A stretch of 64,000 nt of DNA from Rhodospirillales bacterium (GCA_017304945.1 JAFKLG010000064.1:1-64000), one strand, 5' to 3'. Shown: positions 40,759 through 49,007, counted from the stretch's first letter. The notes: generated from the sequence alone by a model not told the origin. Numbers and translations are program-made.

Positions 40759-41198
40759 GGGGAAGGAGCCTTGGCTGAGAAGTCGGGCATTGGAGGAGAC
40801 TGCAGCGGCTGCAGCAGACGTGGGCGGTACAGCTCAGGGATGCTGGCTAGGCGCCACAGGACGCTGGCCCGGATGCGAGCTGCTTCGACGGTCACGCGGT
40901 CCTGGAGGAACTCGCAGCTCGGGTGGACAACGATGCCGCCCGCGTGTCGCGAGATGAAGATCGTGTCGGCGTCGCCGGCCTTGGCGATGATGTCCGCGCA
41001 CTCGCGCAGGCTGAAGCCATAACCAAGCAGCTTCGTCGTGATCACCAGGCGCACGCAGTCGTCGACCGTGAACCGGCGCCACTGCCTGCGATCGACGGGG
41101 TAGGTCGGCCGGAACAGATCCTGATCCAGCCAGCCATACAGCCGCCGCACAGGGATCCCTGCGATGAAAGCCGCGGCTGAGGGAGTGACGTGTTCCAT
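40755..41198 (-). CDS. MerR-like helix-turn-helix protein coupled to the capsid gene
   Basis: A 147-residue protein with an N-terminal winged-helix typical of MerR-like excisionases and regulators: MEHVTPSAAAFIAGIPVRRLYGWLDQ, then WRRFTVDDCVRLVITTKLLGYGF. The C-terminal part contains RVTVEAARIRASVLWRL. The start ATG 41198 is the second in-frame option. Its stop overlaps the capsid start, so it leads the head operon. A control function over late genes is likely; excisionase is another possibility. Confidence 0.7.
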   Translation of the reverse strand: MEHVTPSAAAFIAGIPVRRLYGWLDQDLFRPTYPVDRRQWRRFTVDDCVRLVITTKLLGYGFSLRECADIIAKAGDADTIFISRHAGGIVVHPSCEFLQDRVTVEAARIRASVLWRLASIPELYRPRLLQPLQSPPMPDFSAKAPSP

Positions 41199-41330
41199 GC
41201 CTTGGAGTCTACAGGCCGGGCACGGGGTAGAAATACGCCAATATTGCAGTTGCAAAAGTAATTTTGGTACAGCCGCAAGTTGTACGCATGCTGGAAGATC
41301 AGCGGGTTGCGGCCTGGTGTTGCCGGGGTT

Positions 41331-41347
41331 CTATCCGTAGTGGATAG
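41331..41347. promoter_or_regulatory. Inverted repeat in the divergent control region
   Basis: CTATCC and GGATAG, separated by 5 bases, lie between the MerR-like gene (start 41198, minus) and the small plus-strand gene (start 41435). The whole 41199-41434 gap is AT-richer than its surroundings. It is a candidate operator for switching between the two transcription units. Confidence 0.4.
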
Positions 41348-41434
41348 ACAGACAATTGATATTGCTTATGTTTTTCTTGCATGCGCCGGTCGAGTGCTCG
41401 TATCCGTCGGCCTGTTGAAACGAGGAGAAACACT

Positions 41435-41620
41435 ATGAGCAACATGCAATCCCGCCGGCAGGCGCTTGCCGATCTGATGCAGGTGAGGGGCGGGCGATGG
41501 GCAAAAGCGACCGAGGAGCGGTTCGGCGTCGACTGCATCACCAGGCTCACGACGAAGCAGATCGAGGCGCTTGCTGCTGAGGCGTGGGAGCCGGATGAAC
41601 CCGAGATGGTGCGGGGGTAA
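41435..41620 (+). CDS. Small hypothetical protein of the element
   Basis: A 61-residue protein (MSNMQSRRQALADLMQVRGG, later RFGVDCITRLTTKQIEALAA) with a GAGGAG ribosome site eight bases upstream of ATG 41435. It is divergent from the MerR-like gene. Mostly helical; no family recognised. It could be a small regulator of the element. Confidence 0.5.
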   Translation: MSNMQSRRQALADLMQVRGGRWAKATEERFGVDCITRLTTKQIEALAAEAWEPDEPEMVRG

Positions 41621-41937
41621 ACGCCGGTGCGGCGGGGGTCAGGGCCGGTTCCCGCCGCCAACATTCCGGCCGGAAAATCCCTGCCGTTATGGCAGCGGGC
41701 GGGAAAAGCCCCATCGCGGTCGGCGCGCCCGCCAGCTCCGAGCGATTGTCTCAGGATTTGGAATGCGGCCGTGAAACTACAGGTAACTCCTGGCCGGACG
41801 GCAGCGCGGTCGGGGCTGGCTGCGGTGCCAGCGATTGCCGATAGGAAAATTCTCCCGACTTAGCGAAGCTGCGGCATGGCACGGTCGGGGCGTTCGTCCG
41901 GGTGAGCGATTTCAGTCGCCCTCGGGGGCTGCCATCC
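41621..41937. other. Gene-free stretch between the small gene and the replication gene
   Basis: About 317 bp of high GC with no supported gene. It leads into the hairpin and hexamer cluster at 41938-42089. Together they may form the replication origin region. Confidence 0.35.
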
Positions 41938-41988
41938 GGGGCGGACAGACGGACAGGTCTAAGACACCTGTCCGTGTCCGTCCGCCCC
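41938..41988 (-). terminator. Strong hairpin after the replication gene
   Basis: GGGGCGGACAG...GGACAGGT pairs with ACCTGTCC...GTCCGCCCC across a 7-base loop, with two extra bases in one arm, total 51 bp. It starts 4 bp past the stop of the prim-pol gene (minus strand). It can end transcription, but no clear T-run follows, and its arms share the TGTCCG hexamer of the neighbouring cluster, so an origin function is also possible. Confidence 0.5.
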
Positions 41989-42089
41989 ACGCTAGGTATG
42001 GTTTTCATCTTGTCCGGGCTGTCCGCCCTCTGTCCGCCCATTGAAATCATTATCAAATTTGTTGTCCGGGGTCTGTCCGGCCTTGTCCG
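41942..42089. repeat. TGTCCG hexamer cluster (iteron-like)
   Basis: Eight TGTCCG on the plus strand (41969, 41975, 42011, 42020, 42031, 42063, 42074, 42084) and two inverted CGGACA (41942, 41950) in 148 bp. Several extend to CTGTCCGCCC. It covers the hairpin and the last 33 codons of the prim-pol gene. Such dense short repeats beside a replication gene suggest binding sites for the replication initiator. Confidence 0.5.
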
Positions 42090-44073
42090 CCCCCTCCGCG
42101 GTCCGCAGTCTGACCTTCCCGTCCGCGGACAGCACCAGCCGAGCCTTGATGAGCTGTTCGAACGCGCGGCGCATCGCCCGCTTGCGGCTGTCCGGATCCT
42201 CGGAAGCGGACACCACCCGCTGATCGTCGCACCGGTCGCGCCAAGCCTGCTCGTCGACCGCAACACCGGGCGTCGCCATCTCGCGAAGAACCTGCAGCGC
42301 GGCGCGCACACCGGGCGACAGCTTCGCCTTGTGGGCGGTATCCGAGGTGGCGGTCAGCTCCGCCGCATACGCCGCCGTCACAGGCTTCCCGTGCCGGTCT
42401 GTCCCGAGCATCTCCACCCCGATCCGGAAGGCGAGCGTGTGATCGCAGGGGCCGTTCCGGTTCTTCGTCAGCTTGCCGCGGATCACGCCGGAGTCGTCCT
42501 GCTTCGACAGCTCGATCGCCATGTCGAGTGCGCCGTTCAGCACGCTGTGGCCTCGGGGCGTGCCGCCGCCGGTCTTCGTGTCGTGGTGGATGATGACGAC
42601 CGCCGCGCCCCAGACCGTGAGCCGGCGGGCTGCCGTTACGACGGTCCCCATGTCCTCCGCGGCGTTCTCCTTCAGCCCGGGCCAAGCCATCGCCAGCGTG
42701 TCGATGACGATCAGCGCCGGACGGATCTCCTTGGCGTCAGCAAGAAGGGCCTCGAACTCGCCCGGCGCGACCAGGCTGTTGATGCCGCTGGACAGCCGGA
42801 ACTCGCCCAGCCCGCCGTGCCGCCGTGACAGCGCCTCCGCGCGGCGGATCATGCCGGCTTCGTCCTCAGCGGCGACATAGAGGGTTGCTCCGCTGGTCGT
42901 CTCCAATCCGAAGAACGGCTTCCCGAGAGCGACCGTCGCCGCCATCAGCGGCCCGATCAGCGACTTCCCCGCGCCGGGAGCACCGAAGATCATGCCCACG
43001 TCGCGCTGCGCCAGCAGCCCGTCGATCACGGACGGCCTGCTGTTGGACCAGTCGAAGCTGCCGGTTTTCAGCCAGCGGCGCCGGGGCGGAGGTTCGGGTT
43101 CAGGGTCTGGTCCAGGAGGAACGTCGCTGAACTCCGCGCCGCCGCTCGGTCGCTTGCTCGGTTGCTGCCAATTCGGGTCAGCCTGGCGTGCGAGGTAGAC
43201 GAGAGTGCCGAAGCCGATGCGGTCCGGCGGGGATGATTGGGTCCAATGATCCCAGCGCTCACGCGCGGCCTCGCCGTCGGAGGCTGGATGTGTGGCCGAC
43301 CACTGTCCCCAGGCTTCGAACCCATCCTCACTACCGCCGGTCGCGCGCCAAGCGGCCATTCCGACGCGACTCCAGAAGTCCCAATTCGCAGGACCGTCAT
43401 TCGGGATTGCGCCCAGCGCGGACGCGACATCCTCGAGGCTGGCCTCGGGTTCAGCCTGTTTCGCCTCGCCCCTGTCGCCGGGTGCGGTGCCGCCCAGCAC
43501 CTGCGCGAGCAAGCCGAGCAGCAGGTCGATATCGGACTCCAGCGCTGCCGGGAGGTCGCCCGCGGCGACGGTGAGCGGCGAGCCGTCTTTCCACTCGAGG
43601 TCCACGCCTGACGGATGCGTGCCGAAGGCGACGAATTGCTGGCCGTGACCCAGGATTTCGACCTTCCCCCCGGAGAACGCGACGACCTTCTTCTCCGGCT
43701 GGCCGGTAGCCGCCCGGTAGACGAGAGCCAGCTTCGGCGAGTTCGGACGACTGCGCGCGATTGTCTTAGGAAGAACCATTGCGAGGATGTCGAGCACCTG
43801 CGCGACGACCTGTGGATCATCGATGTCGATGTCGACTACGCGCAGTCCGTCGCAGAGGATCCCGGTATTCATCGCGTCGGCCGTCGCCTCGGACACAACC
43901 GCATCAGGCGGGTCTTGCCGCGCGCGGTCACTCCATTCGCCGCCTACGGCACGCTTTCCGGGCGAGCGACCCATGTTGAAGACGCTCGCCACGGCAACGG
44001 GGCGGTAGCCGTTGGCCCAGAGCCGTCTGCGCAGCTCTTCGATCTTGTCGAGCTGTTCGAGCAGGGGGCTCAT
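41992..44073 (-). CDS. Prim-pol/RepA-like replication protein
   Basis: A 693-residue protein. Residues 10-200 are a primase-polymerase domain with catalytic Asp81 and Asp83 in LRVVDIDIDDP and a following FGTHPSG segment. A PriCT-2-like helical domain covers about 235-310 (DGPANWDFWSRVGMAAWRAT). Residues about 350-600 are an AAA_25/RepA-type helicase with Walker A GAPGAGKS and Walker B ALIVIDTL, plus IIHHDTKTGGGTPRG. The last part is a winged helix (DSRKRAMRRAFEQLIKARLV). It should start and prime replication of the excised element, like P4-type satellites. It follows the small gene by an ATGA overlap. Confidence 0.9.
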   Translation of the reverse strand: MSPLLEQLDKIEELRRRLWANGYRPVAVASVFNMGRSPGKRAVGGEWSDRARQDPPDAVVSEATADAMNTGILCDGLRVVDIDIDDPQVVAQVLDILAMVLPKTIARSRPNSPKLALVYRAATGQPEKKVVAFSGGKVEILGHGQQFVAFGTHPSGVDLEWKDGSPLTVAAGDLPAALESDIDLLLGLLAQVLGGTAPGDRGEAKQAEPEASLEDVASALGAIPNDGPANWDFWSRVGMAAWRATGGSEDGFEAWGQWSATHPASDGEAARERWDHWTQSSPPDRIGFGTLVYLARQADPNWQQPSKRPSGGAEFSDVPPGPDPEPEPPPRRRWLKTGSFDWSNSRPSVIDGLLAQRDVGMIFGAPGAGKSLIGPLMAATVALGKPFFGLETTSGATLYVAAEDEAGMIRRAEALSRRHGGLGEFRLSSGINSLVAPGEFEALLADAKEIRPALIVIDTLAMAWPGLKENAAEDMGTVVTAARRLTVWGAAVVIIHHDTKTGGGTPRGHSVLNGALDMAIELSKQDDSGVIRGKLTKNRNGPCDHTLAFRIGVEMLGTDRHGKPVTAAYAAELTATSDTAHKAKLSPGVRAALQVLREMATPGVAVDEQAWRDRCDDQRVVSASEDPDSRKRAMRRAFEQLIKARLVLSADGKVRLRTAEGADKAGQTPDNKFDNDFNGRTEGGQPGQDENHT

Positions 44074-44363
44074 CAATGGACCCCCCGGCTGCGCAACCCG
44101 TCGGCGATCATCCGTACCTGAGTAGCCGCGGCATCGCGCAGCGCCTCGGTTGCCGCGGCGATGCCGATCGACTTGCCGTCTTCGATGTTCGCTGCGATGC
44201 GGGCGATCTCGCCCGCCGGCCAGCGCAGGCCGTCGTCGTTCAGGACGATCAGCAGCATCCAACGCGCGCGGTCGGCGCCCAGGAGTTCGGCGCGCCACGG
44301 GGCATGCTGGTCTAGCTCGAGACCGCTCTCCGCGAGCGTCTCGAGCAGAAGATGTTGGGGCAT
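44073..44363 (-). CDS. Small hypothetical protein coupled to the replication gene
   Basis: A 96-residue helical protein (MPQHLLLETLAESGLELDQ, RWMLLIVLNDDGLRWPAGEI, IGIAAATEALRDAAATQVRM). It has no family I recognise. Its stop overlaps the prim-pol start (ATGA), so both are made together, which suggests a replication accessory or control role. The 150 bp upstream hold short repeats and must contain the promoter. Confidence 0.7.
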   Translation of the reverse strand: MPQHLLLETLAESGLELDQHAPWRAELLGADRARWMLLIVLNDDGLRWPAGEIARIAANIEDGKSIGIAAATEALRDAAATQVRMIADGLRSRGVH

Positions 44364-44402
44364 AGTTCGTCCCGTCTCGAAGGAGATCGCGGTGGAGCGG
44401 GC

Positions 44403-44449
44403 CGAACTGGGCGAACTGGGCGAACGGGTTGAGAGCTGTGCGAACGGGG
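44403..44449. repeat. 9-bp repeats upstream of the replication operon
   Basis: CGAACTGGG twice in tandem (44403, 44412), then CGAACGGGT (44421) and CGAACGGGG (44441). They lie 40-85 bp upstream of the start at 44363. They fit operator or origin sites for a control protein of the element. Confidence 0.45.
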
Positions 44450-44513
44450 CTGTGCAAGAAAACCGCTTGGGACGGATATTACCGGTCTGCCCTGCAATCC
44501 GGATACGCCAATT

Positions 44514-45887
44514 TCAGGCTGGCAGGCGTACGGCCTCGATGCACGCGCGCAGCAATGCCTCGGCGGGTCCGCCCGAGTATACGTCGTCGGTCAAGTTTCC
44601 GACCTCATGCCCCACAACGGCAGCGACCACGGCGCGATCGATGCCGGCGTTTCGGGCGCGGGTGACAAACCACCTTCGGAACGAATGAAAGTCCACGCGG
44701 CTGTGGCGCTTACCTTCCTCCCGGTCATGCACGCCGCAGTCCTGGCGGTAACGGCCGAACCGCTTGGAGAGGGCCGCGGATCGCTCCCGCCCAGGCCGCT
44801 CCGGGCCGGCTTCGTGGAACAGGAAGGCGTCTCCGGCCTTGCCCTCGCACCGGCGAGCGACCAGCGCAGTGAGCTCCGAATGGATCGGCACACGCCGCAG
44901 CCCGGCGCGTGTCTTCGCACGCCGCAGACGGAACCAGCCGCCCGCGCAGTCGGCGACCGTCAGCCGGTATAGCTCCTCGAGGCGCATACCACTCAGCGCG
45001 GCGACCCGCATGGCGTCGGCGAGCTCGGGATCCGCATTGCCGGCCAGCAGCGCGGCAGCCTCGGCGTCGGTGAATGGGCGCTTCGGGGCGGTCTCCCGCG
45101 TGCCGCCCTTCGCGACGGACTGCCCCTGCCAGGGGTGTTCCTTCACGCCCGCCCGCTTGCGCATCCATCGCCAGTAAGAGGAGGCCGAGGTGATCTTCCG
45201 GTTCGCCGTCCCCCAATGCACGCCCTTGCCGATCAGCTCCTGCGTGACATACCGGCCGGCCAGCGTCGGCGTGAACGCCTCAACGGTGACGACGCCGGCA
45301 GATTGCTTCGCCCATTCGGCTATCGCGGTCACGTCTGCCCGGTACTGCGCCGCGGTGCGCGGGTTCAGCGGCCCCTTCGTGCCGCCCTCTTTCAGCCAGG
45401 CGTCGACGTGCAGCAGGAGAGGGGTCGCCACTCCGAGTGCGATGTTCTCGAACGCCTCGGCCGCCTCTGAGCCGCGGCTGCTCGCGATGGCATCCGTTGC
45501 CTCAGCGAGCGTCCACATTGCGAACTCGCGGCGCTGCGCCGCGCCGGCGGGGCGCCCGTCCGGCGTCTCCCCGGAGAACGCGGCGAACCCGTCGCGCTCG
45601 CTCTCCTGCAGTGCTTGGCGCCACGAGAGCGCGGTCGATGTCAGTTCGTCCGTGCTCGCCACTGTCCGGGCGCCTTCGATGGCGCGCTGGAACTCGGCCA
45701 GGACCGCGAACCGCCGAGCGACGGCGATGCCGTGGTCGCGGGTGCCCAGGGATTTGACGAGCCGTCGCTTGCCGCCGAGCCGCGCCCATAGCGGCCGTGG
45801 CACGGCCATCACGACGTAGAACGTCCGCCCCCGCAGCTCCATCCATCGCATGTCGCGGGCCGGGTAATGCCGTTGCCTTGCCGCCAT
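44514..45887 (-). CDS. Tyrosine recombinase (integrase) of the tRNA-Glu element
   Basis: A 457-residue integrase. The catalytic set is complete: Arg in ALSGMRLEELYRL, HSFRR in VDFHSFRRWFVTRARNAGI, His in VVGHEVGNLTDD, and Tyr in DDVYSGGPAEALL. The N-terminal half has the SAM-like core-binding domain (LNPRTAAQYRADVTAIAEWA). ATG 45887 is chosen because AGGTGG sits just upstream; ATG 45941 has none. It lies 100 bp from attR and should insert the element at the tRNA-Glu 3' end. Confidence 0.95.
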   Translation of the reverse strand: MAARQRHYPARDMRWMELRGRTFYVVMAVPRPLWARLGGKRRLVKSLGTRDHGIAVARRFAVLAEFQRAIEGARTVASTDELTSTALSWRQALQESERDGFAAFSGETPDGRPAGAAQRREFAMWTLAEATDAIASSRGSEAAEAFENIALGVATPLLLHVDAWLKEGGTKGPLNPRTAAQYRADVTAIAEWAKQSAGVVTVEAFTPTLAGRYVTQELIGKGVHWGTANRKITSASSYWRWMRKRAGVKEHPWQGQSVAKGGTRETAPKRPFTDAEAAALLAGNADPELADAMRVAALSGMRLEELYRLTVADCAGGWFRLRRAKTRAGLRRVPIHSELTALVARRCEGKAGDAFLFHEAGPERPGRERSAALSKRFGRYRQDCGVHDREEGKRHSRVDFHSFRRWFVTRARNAGIDRAVVAAVVGHEVGNLTDDVYSGGPAEALLRACIEAVRLPA

Positions 45888-45986
45888 GATGCCACCTGTG
45901 CGCCTACCGGTTTGCTCCCACCGATCTGACGCGTTCAGCATTGGAAATCAACGGTTTTATGGCGTTTCGGACTCGTTCCTGTCCCC

Positions 45987-46003
45987 TCCCCTACGGGACG
46001 CCA
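45987..46003 (+). repeat. attR of the tRNA-Glu element
   Basis: TCCCCTACGGGACGCCA repeats the tRNA-Glu 3' end. The rest of the tRNA is absent here, as expected for the far junction. It separates the integrase from ordinary chromosomal genes. Confidence 0.9.
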
Positions 46004-46088
46004 CCGCCCTCCAGCAAAGCTGAGCCCTTTCTCCCGGCAGCGGGGGCACCTGCGCTCCCGGCTTCGGCGAGGGCGTTTTCCAGGCGGC

Positions 46089-46246
46089 TCAGCCGATTTC
46101 CCGATCCTCCGCGATCTCCGGACCGACGAAGCGGCGCACGTCGCACGCCCGGCAGGCCGGATCGTTCGGTCCGAGGGCAACGCGGCGGCCGCTGGCCGAG
46201 GCAGCGCAACGGCAGCAGCAAGCACCAAAATCGACTTGCGCCCCAT
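46089..46246 (-). pseudogene. Possible remnant of a small secreted protein (I78-like)
   Basis: ATG 46246 opens a signal-peptide-like MGRKSILVLAAAVALPRPAAAA. The frame then changes, and the adjoining frame reads DPACRACDVRRFVGPEI, which recalls the CxAxxVxxFVG start of I78 peptidase inhibitors, before a stop at 46089. Only this short part is recognisable, so the assignment is tentative. It is next to attR and may have been disrupted when the element inserted or by later decay. Confidence 0.3.
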
Positions 46247-46285
46247 AACGCATCCGGCGGGGCGGGGAGGCGTCGCGCCCTTCCG

Positions 46286-47059
46286 TCAGGCGGGCAGGCG
46301 AATCCCCGACAGTCTCTCGCATTCCGCCAGGAGGCGATGTTGCAGGCCCTCGTCCTGCGTCTCCGGGTTCGGCGCGCGGCGATCGAGATGGTAGAAATAC
46401 GCGCCCGTCATGCACGCTTCGGGATCGTCGCTGACCGCCAGCCAGACCTGCGTGCGATGCGCCTGGTCCATGTCGTCCGGCGCGCTCGGCCCGCCCATCC
46501 TGGTCGGTACCCAGCCGGGCTCCAGCGCGTTGGACAGAACGTCGGGCCAACGCCGAGCGATCGCGGTGGCCATCATCGCGTTGTAGAGCTTGCTTTCCGC
46601 GTAGGCCGTCGCGCCGTCCCATGCGCGCTCTTCCCACAGCAGATCGCCGAAATTCGCGCTGACCCGGTGGTGCAGTCCGGAGCTGAGATACACGAGCCGC
46701 TCCGGTCGCTGCATCACCGAGGTGATCACGTAAGGCGCCAGGACGTTGATCGCGAACAGATGCGGCAGGCCGTCCTCGGTCACGATGCGCCGCGGCTCGC
46801 GGTAGCCGACGGCGACGTTGTGGATGACGGCATTGAAGGGCCCCAGCGCGTTCGCCTCCGTGGCGACACGGCGCGCCCCGGCGATGGTCGAGACATCCCC
46901 GATCACTACCGCCTCGGCCGCCGGCAGAGCCCGGCGCGCATCCTCCGCGCGAGACTCGTTGCGCGCGTGGAGCACGACATGATGGCCCTGCTCCACGAGC
47001 AACTGCCCTGCCATCAGGCCGAGTCCTTCGGATGAGCCGGTGATGAAGATGCGTGACAT
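46286..47059 (-). CDS. Short-chain dehydrogenase/reductase
   Basis: A 257-residue SDR: cofactor motif IFITGSSEGLGLMAGQLL, NVAVGY near the NNAG position, RLVYLSSGLHH (catalytic Ser), and AYAESKLYNAMM with the YxxxK pair. TGSSEGLG favours NADP. The C-terminal part is of the protochlorophyllide/retinol dehydrogenase-like kind. It sits downstream of the NmrA-like gene, 47 bp apart, in the operon facing LysR. Confidence 0.9.
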   Translation of the reverse strand: MSRIFITGSSEGLGLMAGQLLVEQGHHVVLHARNESRAEDARRALPAAEAVVIGDVSTIAGARRVATEANALGPFNAVIHNVAVGYREPRRIVTEDGLPHLFAINVLAPYVITSVMQRPERLVYLSSGLHHRVSANFGDLLWEERAWDGATAYAESKLYNAMMATAIARRWPDVLSNALEPGWVPTRMGGPSAPDDMDQAHRTQVWLAVSDDPEACMTGAYFYHLDRRAPNPETQDEGLQHRLLAECERLSGIRLPA

Positions 47060-47106
47060 CGACGTCTCCTGTTGAGGCAGGGAGGGGTGGATTGCGGCGC
47101 CTGCGC

Positions 47107-47970
47107 TCAGCCTTGCACGGTCAGCTCACGCAGCACCGCCTCGAACGTAACGCTGCCGGTGCGCTGCTCGGTGCCGTTTCGCTCGAAGTCGATCCAGCCC
47201 TCGTTGAAGCCGTCGAGCATGCGGATGCGACCGTTGGGATGCTGCATGCCCTGCGCGCGGAACTGCGCGTCCCACGTGTCGCGAGGCACGGCGACCGCTT
47301 CCACCGGACGCCCGAGCGCTGCGGCAAAGCCGGCGGCCTCATCATTGGGGCTGTACTTGCGCGGGCCGGCCAGTTCGATCCTCCGCAGGCCGGTCCAGGT
47401 TTCCTGCAACAACTCGGCCGCGACGCGGCCGATGTCCTTGACGCTCACCCGGTGGATGGCGCGATCGAGCGGCTGCAGATGGCTGGGGAAGCGCCCTTCA
47501 CGCGCGGCAGCAACGTCCCATGACGCATTCTCCATGAACCAGGCGGCGCGCAGGAAGGCGGCCGGGATGCCGGTTTCCGCGAGCGCGGCCTCGTAGATCC
47601 CCGCCCAGTTCAGCAGGTTGAACGCGCTTACCTGCGCCCCGACCGTCGAGAGCAACACCGCGCGGCCTGGCTTGACCTTCGAGAGGGCACGCGTCGCGGC
47701 TGCGACACGGCGCCGGGTGTCCGTGAACCCTGCGTCCGAGTCGTAGTTGGGCGGGTTCATCAGGAACACCCCCTCGACCCCGTCGAACGCCCGTTCGAGC
47801 GCCGTCTGGTCTTCGGCATCGGGCACGACCGCAATCTCGCAGCCGCGCGCCTTCCACGCAGCACCCTTTTCCTCGCTCCGCACGACGGCGCGCACCTGCC
47901 GCTCCGCCTTCAGCAAAGTGGCCGCGGCAATCGCGCCGACCCTTCCGGTGATCCCTGTAATGGCGAACAT
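47107..47970 (-). CDS. NmrA-like NAD(P)-binding protein
   Basis: A 287-residue atypical SDR of the NmrA/quinone-reductase-like group: MFAITGITGRVGAIAAATLL, VRAVVRSEEKGAAW, FDGVEGVFLMNPPNYDSD, AVLLSTVGAQ and RAAWFMENAS. The start ATG 47970 has GGAGG six bases upstream. It faces the LysR gene with 116 bp between. Confidence 0.9.
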   Translation of the reverse strand: MFAITGITGRVGAIAAATLLKAERQVRAVVRSEEKGAAWKARGCEIAVVPDAEDQTALERAFDGVEGVFLMNPPNYDSDAGFTDTRRRVAAATRALSKVKPGRAVLLSTVGAQVSAFNLLNWAGIYEAALAETGIPAAFLRAAWFMENASWDVAAAREGRFPSHLQPLDRAIHRVSVKDIGRVAAELLQETWTGLRRIELAGPRKYSPNDEAAGFAAALGRPVEAVAVPRDTWDAQFRAQGMQHPNGRIRMLDGFNEGWIDFERNGTEQRTGSVTFEAVLRELTVQG

Positions 47971-48051
47971 CTTCACCTCCGCACTGGGCGCTTCTTGCGT
48001 CCGAGGCGGGAAGATAGCTTCCGCCGCATTTTGCATTAGCGTAGGGAATCT

Positions 48052-48064
48052 CACATCAATTGTG
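48052..48064. promoter_or_regulatory. Possible LysR-type binding site
   Basis: CACA and TGTG with 5 bases between lie 22 bp before the lysR start, in the divergent gap 47971-48086. LysR regulators bind short interrupted palindromes in such gaps. Support is position plus symmetry only. Confidence 0.35.
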
Positions 48065-48086
48065 CTGAAAGATCCGGAATAGGCTC

Positions 48087-49007
48087 ATGGCGTTCGATGG
48101 TCGGCTGCTTGCCGGGGTCAGTGTGCTCGCCAGCGTCGTGGAAAGTGGCAGCTTCACGCACGCAGGCGAGATCCTCGGCCTGTCGCCCTCCGGCGTCAGC
48201 CGGTCGGTGTCGCGGCTCGAAGAGCGGATTGGTGTGCGTCTTCTCGATCGGAGCACGCGATCGCTGCGACTGACGGGCGAGGGAGAGCGGCTCTATGAAC
48301 TTGCCGCACCCCACCTGCTCGGGATCGAGGAAGCGGCCACTCTCGCGAGCGGAACGGTAGGGCAGGTTCGCGGCACGCTGCGCGCCAGCGTGAACCCGAT
48401 TTTCGCTCGCAACGTGCTGGCGCCTTGGCTGCCCGAGTTCTCACGGCGCTATCCGGGACTTCAGCTCACGCTGATCCAGCATCCCGATGCCGGCGATCTC
48501 ATCTCTGACGGGATCGATGTTGCGATCCGGTTCGGCCCACAGCCTGGCTCGGCCATGTCGTCACGCCGGCTGCTGGAAACGCGGGTATTGACCGTGGCGT
48601 CTCCCGGCTATCTCGCGGCGCATGGCCGTCCCGGGATGCCTGTCGACCTGGAACAGCATGAGTGCCTCGACTTCATAGACCCCCAACGCGGCCGGCCGTT
48701 CGAATGGGAGTTCCGGCGTCCGTCGGAAACCATCCCGGTGAAGACCAAAGGTCGCTTCACCTTCACCGATGTCGATACGATGGTCACGGCCTGCCTGGCG
48801 GGAACCGGGATCGCCCAGGTTCTCGCCTTCGGTGTCGAACGGCATCTGGCGGACGGATCGCTGGTCGAGCTTTTTCCGGACTGGCCCGACGAGACCTTCC
48901 CGCTCTACGCCGTTCGGCCGTCGCGTCGACTGGCCCCTGCCAAGACGGAGGCGTTCCTCACGTTTTGCGTCGAGATCTCGAAGGCTGCCGCCGAGAAGGC
49001 CGCTTGA
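48087..49007 (+). CDS. LysR-family transcriptional regulator
   Basis: A 306-residue protein with an N-terminal helix-turn-helix (VVESGSFTHAGEILGLSPSGVSRSVSRLEERIGVRLLDRSTRSLRL in outline) and the periplasmic-binding-like effector domain (YPGLQLTLIQHPDAGDLISD, then GIDVAIRFG). Its likely targets are the divergent NmrA-like and SDR genes. Confidence 0.93.
   Translation: MAFDGRLLAGVSVLASVVESGSFTHAGEILGLSPSGVSRSVSRLEERIGVRLLDRSTRSLRLTGEGERLYELAAPHLLGIEEAATLASGTVGQVRGTLRASVNPIFARNVLAPWLPEFSRRYPGLQLTLIQHPDAGDLISDGIDVAIRFGPQPGSAMSSRRLLETRVLTVASPGYLAAHGRPGMPVDLEQHECLDFIDPQRGRPFEWEFRRPSETIPVKTKGRFTFTDVDTMVTACLAGTGIAQVLAFGVERHLADGSLVELFPDWPDETFPLYAVRPSRRLAPAKTEAFLTFCVEISKAAAEKAA

Larger units (their letters stand above)
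34697..46003. mobile_element. Capsid-encoding phage satellite or reduced prophage in tRNA-Glu
   Basis: An 11.3-kb element between 17-bp repeats. It has an integrase at the right edge, a prim-pol/helicase gene with a small partner, repeat-rich DNA near it, and an operon of MerR-like regulator, HK97 major capsid, prohead protease, portal, S74 protein and DUF7694. No terminase, head-tail connector, tail, lysis or coat-completion genes are visible. The size and gene set resemble capsid-forming phage-inducible chromosomal islands in other bacteria, which supply their own heads and take tails from a helper. A decayed prophage is the alternative, though the genes themselves are all intact. Confidence 0.8.

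Noticed and set aside
34697..46003. Complete prophage
   Set aside because: No terminase, connector, tail, lysis or repressor/antirepressor set could be found, and 11.3 kb is too small for the missing modules.
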